Assembly (NCBI RefSeq): GCF_016598535.1
Contig: NZ_CP066779.1
Coordinates: forward strand, 3,100,001-3,164,000
Reading direction: 5' to 3'
From: Rhodococcus sp. P-2
GTDB lineage: Bacteria; Actinomycetota; Actinomycetes; Mycobacteriales; Mycobacteriaceae
Length of the DNA: 64,000 nt
Numbering within the stretch: position 1 is the first letter of the stretch; the number at the start of each line of letters is the position of its first letter. The notes beneath the pieces were generated by a model. It searched no databases and was not told the DNA's origin. It worked only from the letters and a program-made list of their open reading frames with translations. Both the position numbers and the translations under genes were made by a program. Shown piece by piece: positions 8,024 through 15,547 of the stretch.

Positions 8024-8707
8024 ATGAAAAAGATCTGGTGGATAGGCGGAGCAGTAGTTGTGGTCGTACTAGCCCTGCTTGTGGGGCCGTGGGCGTACGG
8101 GAAATTCATCGCCGAAGACGATGCGCCGGCGGCCGTGGTGTCCACACAGGGGGCCGAGGCGGCGTCCGGATCGATCGACGGGCAGTGGACCGTCGTCCCC
8201 GGGCAAGGGGACAACCAGACCGCAGCCGGGTACACCGTCCACGAGATTCTCAACGGATCGAGTGTGACCGTCGTCGGAACCACCGGCGAGGTGAGCGGAA
8301 GCGCGGTCGTCGAGGGTGAGAAGCTCACGGCCGGTGAAGTGACTGTGCAGGTGGCGAGTATCAAGACCGACTCGGACCGGCGCGACGGCCAGTTCACGGG
8401 CAACGTGATGGACACCAGTACCTACCCGACGGCGACGTTCACGATCGACTCCCCGGTGGATCTGTCGGCCGTGCCGACCGATGGAACAACGGCAACGGTC
8501 ACGGTGTCAGGAACCTTGACTCTCAAAGGGCAGTCCAAGCCGGTATCGGTCGACATGACCGTGCTGCATTCGGGCGATTCGTTGATCGCCTCGGGCTCGA
8601 TCCCGGTCACCTGGACCGATTTCGGCGTCGAACCCCCGTCTCTCGGCTTTGTCACCGTCGACGGCAGCGGGTCGGTGGACTTCCTGGTCTCGCTCGCCTC
8701 GAGCTGA
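8024..8707 (+). CDS. YceI-family lipid-binding protein with N-terminal membrane anchor
   Basis: A 227-residue protein. Residues 3-25 form one hydrophobic segment (IWWIGGAVVVVVLALLVGPW) and the remainder (about 50-225) is a YceI beta-barrel, recognised by SxxFxIxH-like strands and the VSGTLTLKGQSKPV strand. YceI domains bind isoprenoids or other amphiphiles in a lipocalin-like cavity. The anchor places the barrel outside the membrane. It stands alone, with a hairpin downstream at 8732. Confidence 0.88.
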   Translation: MKKIWWIGGAVVVVVLALLVGPWAYGKFIAEDDAPAAVVSTQGAEAASGSIDGQWTVVPGQGDNQTAAGYTVHEILNGSSVTVVGTTGEVSGSAVVEGEKLTAGEVTVQVASIKTDSDRRDGQFTGNVMDTSTYPTATFTIDSPVDLSAVPTDGTTATVTVSGTLTLKGQSKPVSVDMTVLHSGDSLIASGSIPVTWTDFGVEPPSLGFVTVDGSGSVDFLVSLASS

Positions 8708-8731
8708 ATTACGTCCACCCGATTCGCACGG

Positions 8732-8792
8732 CTTCGGGACGGGCAGGGAAGATTAAGGACATGACCTTCCCTTCTTGTTGTCCGTCCCGAAG
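8732..8792. terminator. Compound inverted repeat after the YceI gene (possible terminator)
   Basis: Outer arms CTTCGGGACGG (8732-8742) and CCGTCCCGAAG (8782-8792) are perfectly complementary over 11 bases. Nested inside are GGGAAG (8746-8751) and CTTCCC (8766-8771). The RNA could fold into a two-stage hairpin between yceI and the DUF202 genes. There is no T-run, so it may be a Rho-type boundary or a regulatory structure instead of an intrinsic terminator. Confidence 0.5.
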
Positions 8793-8806
8793 GCAGCGCG
8801 TGAATC

Positions 8807-9181
8807 GTGCCCGGACGGAATGAACGAGTGATGCCCAGGTGGAGGCCCTTCCGGGCTGGTGAAGACCCCGACCCACGTTTCACTCTCGCCAACGAACGGA
8901 CATATCTGGCCTGGATTCGCACCGCGACGGCCTTTGTCGCGTCAGGCGTCGGACTCGAGGCCTTCGGCGGCGACATCCTCAACCCGACGGTTCGCGTCGG
9001 CTTGGCCGCATTGCTGCTCGTCGGCGGCGCTCTGATCGCCATCACTTCTTTCATCCACTGGATCAGTGCCGAGCGCGCGCTGCGTGCCGAGCGCTCGTTG
9101 CCGGTGCCGCTGATGGCGCCGGTGGTCGGCATCGTGCTGGTGATCTGCGCGACCGTCCTGGTGGTCGAGGTCGTGAACTGA
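8807..9181 (+). CDS. DUF202 membrane protein (YidH-like)
   Basis: A small inner-membrane protein of up to 124 residues. The DUF202 signature LANERTYLAWIRTATAF precedes three hydrophobic segments. The start is uncertain: GTG at 8807 gives 124 residues, ATG at 8831 gives 116 and may be preferred because the eight N-terminal residues look non-conserved. The function of the family is unknown. It is immediately followed by a second DUF202 gene, a common arrangement. Confidence 0.8.
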   Translation: MPGRNERVMPRWRPFRAGEDPDPRFTLANERTYLAWIRTATAFVASGVGLEAFGGDILNPTVRVGLAALLLVGGALIAITSFIHWISAERALRAERSLPVPLMAPVVGIVLVICATVLVVEVVN

Positions 9182-9520
9182 TTGACCGCGCTGGAACCTT
9201 CGGAAGGACTCACGCCGCCGGACCGGGGCCTGCAGTCCGAGCGCACATCCCTCTCGTGGGTGCGGACGAGTCTGTCGATACTCGGCTTGTCGGCGGCCTG
9301 CTTGAGATGGCTGCCGCCGTTCGGGTCGGTGGCCTTGATCGGCCCGTCCGTCGCGGCGGTGCTCGTTGTTGTAGTGACGGTCTACGAACGTCGGGCGCGA
9401 CCCAGGCGGTTGGCCCAGTTTTCAGTCGAAAAGGCAACGCCTGCTCTGGGTATGGGCGCAGCTCTCGCGCTGGGCCTTCTGTTGCTCAGTGCGACGGGGC
9501 TGTGGATTCTGTTGAAGTGA
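9182..9520 (+). CDS. Second DUF202 membrane protein
   Basis: A 112-residue protein starting with TTG at 9182, the base after the preceding TGA, so the two genes are almost certainly co-translated. It carries the DUF202 N-terminal motif (LQSERTSLSWVRTSLSI) and three predicted membrane helices. Its last 35 bases overlap the end of the convergent desaturase gene. The two DUF202 proteins probably form a hetero-oligomer; no function is established. Confidence 0.8.
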   Translation: MTALEPSEGLTPPDRGLQSERTSLSWVRTSLSILGLSAACLRWLPPFGSVALIGPSVAAVLVVVVTVYERRARPRRLAQFSVEKATPALGMGAALALGLLLLSATGLWILLK

Positions 9521-10427
9521 CCTCGGCTTTGGGTGCCCAGCCGGGCGGGCCGAACACGTAGCCGGCTCGCTGCCGCCACGAGGTCGACGCCTTCCAGTCG
9601 CGAGCGATGGCAGCGTACTCCCGCGTTTGGAGCTTCCAGATGTTGTACGTTCCGACCGGCGTCGTGAGTCCGTAGGTGGGCCTGTGGGTTTCGGCCGCGA
9701 ACGTGCCGAACATCCGGTCCCAGACGATGAGGATCCCGGCGTAGTTGCGGTCGAGGTACTCGGCGTCGGAACCGTGATGGACTCGGTGATGCGAAGGCGT
9801 GTTGAAGACGAATTCGACAGGACGCCAGAGTTTTCCGACTCGCTCGGTATGGACGAAGAATTGGTAGACGAGGCTGACGGAGAAGCCGACGAACACCATC
9901 CACGGCGGGATGCCGAGGAACGGCAACGGCAGCCACATGATGATCTCGCCGCTGTTGTTCCACTTCTGCCGTAGCGCGGTACTGAAATTGAAGTACTCAC
10001 TCGAATGATGAGCTTGATGTGTCGCCCAGATGACTCGAACCCGGTGTGCGATGCGGTGATACGCGTAGTAGAGGACGTCGATTCCGAGAAGCAGGATCAC
10101 CCAGGTGTACCAGGCTGTCGGCGACAGATGCCACGGTGCGAGATACACCCAGATTGCCGAATAGCCGATCAGCGCCAGTACTTTCCAAAATGTGCTCGTG
10201 GCGATGGACACCAAGCCGAGGAGGACGCTGGTCCGGGCGTCGGCGCTACGGTATCCGCCCTGCGCCGGCCGCGCACGTCCGTCGGCGTCGTTCGGATGAT
10301 CTTCGAGTGCTCGGGCGGCGAACCACTCGATGCCGAGGAAGATGACAAACGCAGGGATTGCGAGAGTGACCGGGTCATGGAGTGGTTCGAGAAGTGACCG
10401 CCATGACTCGAGAAGCGTTTCCCACAT
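9486..10427 (-). CDS. Sterol desaturase / fatty-acid hydroxylase superfamily protein
   Basis: A 313-residue integral membrane di-iron enzyme. Three histidine clusters are present in order: HRIAH (within YAYHRIAHR), HQAHH and HRVHH, the canonical ligands of the ERG3/FAH superfamily. Hydrophobic segments flank them. It would insert a hydroxyl or double bond into a lipid or carotenoid; the substrate is unknown. The gene is divergent from an Rrf2 regulator, with a perfect 8-base inverted repeat in the shared promoter region, and its 3' end overlaps the convergent DUF202 gene by 35 bases. Confidence 0.88.
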   Translation of the reverse strand: MWETLLESWRSLLEPLHDPVTLAIPAFVIFLGIEWFAARALEDHPNDADGRARPAQGGYRSADARTSVLLGLVSIATSTFWKVLALIGYSAIWVYLAPWHLSPTAWYTWVILLLGIDVLYYAYHRIAHRVRVIWATHQAHHSSEYFNFSTALRQKWNNSGEIIMWLPLPFLGIPPWMVFVGFSVSLVYQFFVHTERVGKLWRPVEFVFNTPSHHRVHHGSDAEYLDRNYAGILIVWDRMFGTFAAETHRPTYGLTTPVGTYNIWKLQTREYAAIARDWKASTSWRQRAGYVFGPPGWAPKAEVTSTESTAPSH

Positions 10428-10455
10428 GCGATTTGTCCTGTTCTTTTGCTTCGTT

Positions 10456-10482
10456 CGTTACATTATGCACCAATATGTAACG
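10456..10482. promoter_or_regulatory. Inverted repeat CGTTACAT-N11-ATGTAACG in a divergent promoter
   Basis: Perfect 8-base arms at 10456-10463 and 10475-10482, centres 19 bases apart, lie between the desaturase start (10427) and the Rrf2 start (10557). The region is locally A+T-rich. Size and symmetry suit a dimeric winged-helix regulator, and the adjacent Rrf2 protein is the obvious candidate. Confidence 0.6.
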
Positions 10483-10556
10483 TCAAGGAACCCTTTTGGG
10501 ACAAGAATCTGGCGGGTTTGTTGCGACTTTTCATAGAACAATGGTAGGAATTGCCG

Positions 10557-11012
10557 GTGCATATCACCGCGAAGGTGGACTACGCCGTGCGGACTCTGGT
10601 CGAGCTTGCGGCAGTCGGTCCAGACCCGGCCAAAGCCGAGTTTCTCGCCAAATCCCAGGTCATACCTCACAAGTTCTTGGAAGCGGTGCTCTCGGACTTA
10701 CGGCGCGGCGGCCTGGTCAACAGTCGTCGAGGCCCGGACGGTGGATACTGGCTCGCCCGATCCGCAGACGAGATCACGATTGCTGACGTCATCCGCGCCG
10801 TCGAAGGACCGCTTGCGTCGATACGGGGTCAGCGCCCCGAGGACGTCGACTACGGGGGGCCGGCAACGCCACTCAAAGAGGTGTGGATCGCAGTGCGCGT
10901 CAACCTTCGCGCCGTGCTCGAAAACGTCACGCTCACCGACGTCGCGGGTGGCGAGTTACCCGAGTTCGTTCACGAACTGACTGCAGACCCCGGGGCGTGG
11001 AATCGTCGCTGA
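10557..11012 (+). CDS. Rrf2-family transcriptional regulator (cysteine-free)
   Basis: A 151-residue winged-helix regulator. After the start the typical Rrf2 opening HITAKVDYAVRTLVELA is followed by the recognition region (KFLEAVLSDLRRGGLVNSRR) and wing (GPDGGYWLAR). I prefer the GTG at 10557, preceded by TAGGAA, over the TTG at 10551. There is no cysteine in the protein, so it cannot hold the three-Cys Fe-S cluster of IscR/NsrR; sensing must use another mechanism, such as a small ligand. It is divergent from the desaturase gene, which it may regulate. Confidence 0.88.
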   Translation: MHITAKVDYAVRTLVELAAVGPDPAKAEFLAKSQVIPHKFLEAVLSDLRRGGLVNSRRGPDGGYWLARSADEITIADVIRAVEGPLASIRGQRPEDVDYGGPATPLKEVWIAVRVNLRAVLENVTLTDVAGGELPEFVHELTADPGAWNRR

Positions 11013-11045
11013 AACGGCGCGGTTTCACGCTGTTCGTCGTGGCGT

Positions 11046-12158
11046 TCACACTGTCCGTCGGGGGCGTGAAACAGTTGTCGGCGCAGTGTTCGCGGCGTTG
11101 CCGCCCGCAGATTTCGCGTCGTACATCAGATGATCGGCCGCGATTATTGCCCGGGAGAACTCGTTGTAGTCGAACTCCTCTTGATGTGGGACGAACGGTA
11201 GCGTCGCTGCTCCGACGCTGACCGTGGCCAGTGGGCGGTCGGAGGCGTTCACCACTGCTTTGGGCAGGGTTGCGATTCGCTTGCGCAATCCGTACGGGGT
11301 GCCGATCATCACGACGGTGAACTCCTCGCCGCCCGTGCGTGCGGCGTAACCGAAACCGTTCACATGCTCCTGCAGGCGCATTCCGGTCCGGCTGATGACG
11401 GCGTCTCCGACTTCGTGGCCGAACGTGTCGTTCACCGCCTTGAACTTGTCGATGTCCACGACGGCAACAGCGATGTCGGCACGATTTGCCGACGCGACCG
11501 ACCAGATGTGTTCCGACATGTCCCACAGACCCCGTCGGTTCAGCAGGCCGGTGAGCGCGTCCACTTTGGATCCCGTTGCACGCGAGAGTAACTGGCGCCA
11601 GGTGAACTGAATTGTCGCCGGAATGAAGATCACGGCGCACAGTACGACGTCGGTACGCGCAAGCACGCTGGTCGCCGAGTACTCGCCGTTCGTCAGGCCG
11701 AGCACGGTCAGGGCGATGACAAACGTCGTGGCAAAGGCGAGGTGGAAGGCCAGCCAGCGATAGTCGAGGAAATAGGTGAAGTAGGCGCCGGTGGCGACGA
11801 AGAGCACCGCGCCGAACAGTGCGGCGTTATGGCTGGTGAACGTGATGAGTATCGAGGCGGTTCCGAGATCTGCCCACAGTCCGTAGAACTCGAGTGTGCG
11901 TGCCCCTCTGATTCGGCCCACGAACCAGAGAAAGGTGGGAATCAAGTTGATCGTCGCGATGCCGATGACCCACGCTCGTGCAAACGGTCCGTCGGGGCCC
12001 TCGGTGCTGAAGAGAAACAGGTAGGCCACGAGCGAGAAATTGAGTGAGCAGAATCCGATGGTGAGATGAACGAGACGTAGGACCGTGCCTCTTCCGGTCT
12101 TCGATCCCCACAGCATGACCGAGGACGAAACCGGCCAGGTGTGCAGGAGCGGATCCAT
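11046..12158 (-). CDS. Membrane-bound diguanylate cyclase (GGDEF)
   Basis: A 370-residue protein: about six hydrophobic segments in residues 20-190, then a GGDEF domain (about 205-365) with the opening DALTGLLNRRG and the catalytic loop GGEEF. It would make cyclic di-GMP from GTP. The residues before the catalytic loop (GYAARTGGEEF) lack the RxxD inhibitory site, so product inhibition may be absent. The ATG at 12158 has a GAAGGAA ribosome-binding site. A stand-alone EAL protein lies 12 kb away at 24561. Confidence 0.92.
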   Translation of the reverse strand: MDPLLHTWPVSSSVMLWGSKTGRGTVLRLVHLTIGFCSLNFSLVAYLFLFSTEGPDGPFARAWVIGIATINLIPTFLWFVGRIRGARTLEFYGLWADLGTASILITFTSHNAALFGAVLFVATGAYFTYFLDYRWLAFHLAFATTFVIALTVLGLTNGEYSATSVLARTDVVLCAVIFIPATIQFTWRQLLSRATGSKVDALTGLLNRRGLWDMSEHIWSVASANRADIAVAVVDIDKFKAVNDTFGHEVGDAVISRTGMRLQEHVNGFGYAARTGGEEFTVVMIGTPYGLRKRIATLPKAVVNASDRPLATVSVGAATLPFVPHQEEFDYNEFSRAIIAADHLMYDAKSAGGNAANTAPTTVSRPRRTV

Positions 12159-12355
12159 CAGATTCCTTCGCCGAACTCGTTTGGTTAATGAAGAGCAAAG
12201 TATGTCAGCCTCTGTTGCTTTACGCGTCAACTCGGGTTGGAGTTTCATGCGGGGCGTCACCGGCAACAACTACTGACGTGTTCGTTGGGTCGTAGGGCGA
12301 GCAAAGGTGTGAGCCAGGCCTCGAGAATTCGAGCGGTGTGTTCGAACGCACAATT

Positions 12356-12389
12356 TTGCAGAGCTCTGCAAAGTTGCAGAGGTCTGCAA
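12356..12389. promoter_or_regulatory. Tandem palindromic operators upstream of a TetR gene
   Basis: Two 16-base palindromes lie head to tail: TTGCAGAGCTCTGCAA at 12356-12371 (perfect) and TTGCAGAGGTCTGCAA at 12374-12389 (7-base arms around GG). Their centres are 18 bases apart. They end 18 bases before the GTG of the TetR gene at 12408, the classic position of an autoregulatory TetR operator that would also control the downstream MMPL exporter. Confidence 0.85.
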
Positions 12390-12407
12390 GTTCGGTACGG
12401 TGGTGGA

Positions 12408-13022
12408 GTGATAACCGAGCCAAGCCTTCGCGACCGCAAGAAGGCAGCAACCCGTACCGCACTCAGTGACGCGGCGGCACGACTGGCTCGCGCTCTCGGG
12501 ATCGAATGCGTCACCGCTGATGCGATCGCCTCCGAGGCGGGGGTGTCGACGAGGACATTCCACAACTACTTCTCCAGCAAGGAGGAGGCGGTTCTGGCGA
12601 GTTTCGAGGAAACAGTGGCTCTGTGGATCGAGGCGCTTGCAGCCCGGCCCGCGGATGAGCCCATCCTCGACGTGCTCGAGGATCTCGTGGTCGAAATCGT
12701 GAGCGATTCCGGCTCGAGCGTGAAGGAAAAAGTAAACATCTGGATGTTGTCGGATTCGAGTCCTGCTCTCTATCGGGATGCGGCCGACATGCATCAGCGG
12801 ATCAACCGTGCAGTCACTCGGGCATTGGCCGAACGCACCGGCACGGACGCCGAACGGGACCTGTATCCGACCCTCCTCCTGGGGGTGGTGGCCGGGGCTT
12901 GTAAGTCGGTGATCGACATCTGGTCTGGTGGAAAGTCGGAGGCTTCCAGTCCGGAAGAGTTGGTCCACGACGCTTTTCGGCAAATCCGTGCGGGATTGCC
13001 TGCGCCGCCACCTCGCCCCTGA
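12408..13022 (+). CDS. TetR-family repressor of the MMPL exporter
   Basis: A 204-residue TetR regulator. The HTH is in residues about 10-58 (ALGIECVTADAIASEAGVST then RTFHNYFSSKEEAVLASFEE). I chose the GTG at 12408 with a GGTGGAG site upstream; starts further upstream would overlap the two operator palindromes. The MMPL exporter gene begins 55 bases downstream on the same strand, so the pair looks like a ligand-responsive repressor and its efflux pump. Confidence 0.9.
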   Translation: MITEPSLRDRKKAATRTALSDAAARLARALGIECVTADAIASEAGVSTRTFHNYFSSKEEAVLASFEETVALWIEALAARPADEPILDVLEDLVVEIVSDSGSSVKEKVNIWMLSDSSPALYRDAADMHQRINRAVTRALAERTGTDAERDLYPTLLLGVVAGACKSVIDIWSGGKSEASSPEELVHDAFRQIRAGLPAPPPRP

Positions 13023-13077
13023 GACCCACTCGTAATACCTGTCCACGTACACGCACCGAAACAGCAAGGAGCCCGTC

Positions 13078-15432
13078 GTGGCCACCTATCTCTATCGGAT
13101 CGGCAAGTTCGCCTATCGGCGAAAAGGCGCGGTCCTCAGCGTTTGGCTGATAATCCTGGTCCTGATGGGCGTCGGGGCAGCCACCCTGTCCGGCCCCACC
13201 AAGGATTCGTTCTCCATTCCGGGTACGCCGGCGCAGCAGGCGCAGGACCTGATGGCTGAGCGTTTTCCCGATGCTCCAAATCCGATGGATTCGCTGAGCG
13301 CCCGATACGTCGTACAGGCACCGGCAGGTACGACGCTGGCGGATCCGGCGAACGTCAAGGCCATGGACGACATGCTCGCGAGTATTCGCGGCATCGACAA
13401 GGTCGCCGACTCCGCCAAGGTGGACCCGGCAACTGCCACTCCGGAGCAGGCCGCGAAGGCGTTGGTCAATCCGGTTGCCGGCAACGACTCCATGGTTGCG
13501 ATGTTCAAGGAGAAGGCCGCTGCAGCGGGAACTTCCGAGGCGCAGGCTGTTGACGACGCGCGGGCGTTGTCGCCGCTCAGTGCCGACGGCACAGTCGGGT
13601 ATGTCGAGGTTCCGTTCAGCGGTGACTTCGCCGATCTCGATCAGGCGTTGCGTGATTCGATCAACTCCGCAGCCGATGTCGGACGGTCCGAAGGGCTCAA
13701 CGTCCAGGTCAGTGGTTCGGCCGCCCAGGAAGCAGAAATGCCCGGTGGTGTCACCGAACTGATCGGTATCGCCGTCGCCGCTGTCGTTCTGGCCATCACG
13801 TTCGGTTCGCTTGTGGCCGCAGGGCTCCCGCTTCTCACAGCGATCATCGGTATCGCGATCGGCAGCCTCGGAATCACGGTCGCCACCGGATTCATGGATC
13901 TGAGTTCCATGACTCCGACGCTGGCGATCATGATCGGTCTGGCAGTGGCGATCGACTACTCGCTGTTCATCATGTCCAGATTCAGGCATGAGCTCACGCT
14001 CACCGACAATCGTGCCGAAGCGGCGGGCCGCGCTGTCGGAACTGCCGGTTCCGCAGTGGTATTCGCTGGATTGACGGTCATCATCGCGCTGGTCGCGTTG
14101 CGCGTCGTCGGCATCCCGTTCCTTTCGGATATGGGTGCGGCCGCAGCCTTCACGGTTCTGATCGCGGTTCTGATCGCCCTGACCTTGCTGCCCGCGATTC
14201 TGGGTATGTTCGGGCGCAAGGCTTTTGCCGGCAAGATTCCCTTCCTCAGCAAGCGTGCAGAGGAGTCCGAGGACGAGGATTCGGGCAAGCCGAAGTTGGC
14301 TCTGCGCTTCATCAGCGCTGTCGTCCGTCGTCCGCTCGTACCGCTGATCGGTGGTGTAGTCCTTCTGGGCGCATTGGCCCTGCCCGCAACGGGATTGAGC
14401 CTGGCATTGCCGTCGGAGGCCACCGGTGACCCGGCGACGAGTGCGCGTCAGGCATACGACCTGATCGACGAGGGCTTCGGTGACGGTCGAAACGGGCCGC
14501 TCATTGCGGTCGTCGACGCCAAGGGTGCCAGCGTCCCGGCAGGGGAGGCCTTCGCGGAGGTCGTCTCGACCATCTCGAGTTTCAGTGACGTCCAGAACGC
14601 ACAGGTCGTCGGGGTCAACGCGGCCGGCGACACCGCGCAGGTGCTGATCACTCCGAAGAGTGGTCCGACCGATCCGGCGACCATGGATCTGGTGTCCAGC
14701 CTTCGTGGAGCCGAAGGTGGACTCAACGATTCGATCGGCGTCACCTACGGCATCACCGGCCAGACTGCACTCGAAGGTGACGTCTCGGACACGCTGAAGG
14801 ATGCATTGGTGCCCTACCTCGCGGTAGTGGTGGGCCTCGCATTCATCTTGTTGCTCTTGGTGTTCCGCTCGATCCTGGTCCCGCTGACGGCGACGCTCGG
14901 CTTCCTGCTCAGCGTGCTCGCGACATTCGGTGCCACGGTGGCGATCTTCCAGCACGGTTGGCTGGGCATCATCTCGAACCCGCAACCGCTCGTGAGTTTC
15001 ATGCCGATCTTCCTGATCGGTGTGGTGTTCGGACTGGCGATGGACTACCAGGTGTTCCTCGTGACGCGTATGCGTGAGGAGTACGTCCACGGCGCGACGG
15101 CGAAGGAGGCCGTGACCATCGGCTTCAACCACGGTGCCCGGGTGGTCAGTGCGGCCGCGGTCATCATGATCTCCGTGTTCGGTGCCTTCATCGCAGAACC
15201 GAACTCGTTCATCAAGTCGATCGGATTCGCGCTCGCGGCGGCGGTGTTCTTCGACGCCTTCATCGTGCGCATGGTCATCATCCCGTCCGTCATGGCGCTG
15301 CTCGGCGACAAGGCGTGGTGGTTGCCGAAGTGGCTGGACAAGATTCTGCCGAACGTCGACATCGAGGGTGAGAAGCTCAGCAAGGCCCTCCGTGACGAGA
15401 AGGAAGCGGAACTGCAGTCCGCATCTGCTTGA
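13078..15432 (+). CDS. MMPL-family RND exporter
   Basis: A 784-residue membrane transporter of the MmpL/RND superfamily, driven by proton flux. The topology is one N-terminal helix, a large outer domain, five helices (about residues 225-380), a second outer domain, and five more helices (about 570-760). The conserved LAVAIDYSLFIMSRFRHEL and MDYQVFLVTRMREEY segments each carry the DY pair that relays protons. GTG start at 13078 behind AAGGAGCCC. Being paired with a TetR, it more likely exports a toxic compound or small lipid than a core mycolate. Confidence 0.92.
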   Translation: MATYLYRIGKFAYRRKGAVLSVWLIILVLMGVGAATLSGPTKDSFSIPGTPAQQAQDLMAERFPDAPNPMDSLSARYVVQAPAGTTLADPANVKAMDDMLASIRGIDKVADSAKVDPATATPEQAAKALVNPVAGNDSMVAMFKEKAAAAGTSEAQAVDDARALSPLSADGTVGYVEVPFSGDFADLDQALRDSINSAADVGRSEGLNVQVSGSAAQEAEMPGGVTELIGIAVAAVVLAITFGSLVAAGLPLLTAIIGIAIGSLGITVATGFMDLSSMTPTLAIMIGLAVAIDYSLFIMSRFRHELTLTDNRAEAAGRAVGTAGSAVVFAGLTVIIALVALRVVGIPFLSDMGAAAAFTVLIAVLIALTLLPAILGMFGRKAFAGKIPFLSKRAEESEDEDSGKPKLALRFISAVVRRPLVPLIGGVVLLGALALPATGLSLALPSEATGDPATSARQAYDLIDEGFGDGRNGPLIAVVDAKGASVPAGEAFAEVVSTISSFSDVQNAQVVGVNAAGDTAQVLITPKSGPTDPATMDLVSSLRGAEGGLNDSIGVTYGITGQTALEGDVSDTLKDALVPYLAVVVGLAFILLLLVFRSILVPLTATLGFLLSVLATFGATVAIFQHGWLGIISNPQPLVSFMPIFLIGVVFGLAMDYQVFLVTRMREEYVHGATAKEAVTIGFNHGARVVSAAAVIMISVFGAFIAEPNSFIKSIGFALAAAVFFDAFIVRMVIIPSVMALLGDKAWWLPKWLDKILPNVDIEGEKLSKALRDEKEAELQSASA

Positions 15433-15435
15433 TCT

Positions 15436-15490
15436 CTGCTGTGCGCCTTTATTAACCCCCCGCGGTTAATAAAGGCGCACAGCAGTTTTT
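15436..15490 (+). terminator. Strong intrinsic terminator of the MMPL gene
   Basis: A perfect 22-base-pair stem (arms 15436-15457 and 15464-15485) with a 6-base loop is followed by TTTTT at 15486-15490. It begins three bases after the MMPL stop codon. This is the longest uninterrupted hairpin in the window and insulates the ABC transporter genes that follow. Confidence 0.93.
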
Positions 15491-15547
15491 CGGTCACCGA
15501 AATATACAGCGGCACATGTCGGCCAGGATTGGTAACCTTCGCTCACT

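Noticed and set aside
11022-11073. Inverted repeat GTTTCACGC / GCGTGAAAC between Rrf2 and the GGDEF gene
   Set aside because: The 34-base spacer, absence of a T-run and overlap with the GGDEF stop make it weak as a terminator. It could still be a bidirectional boundary, but I would not annotate it.
12814-15132. 772-codon minus-strand frame opposite the MMPL gene
   Set aside because: Shadow of a G+C-rich coding strand: repetitive His/Asp/Arg composition, no domain, no ribosome-binding site. The plus-strand MMPL is unmistakable.
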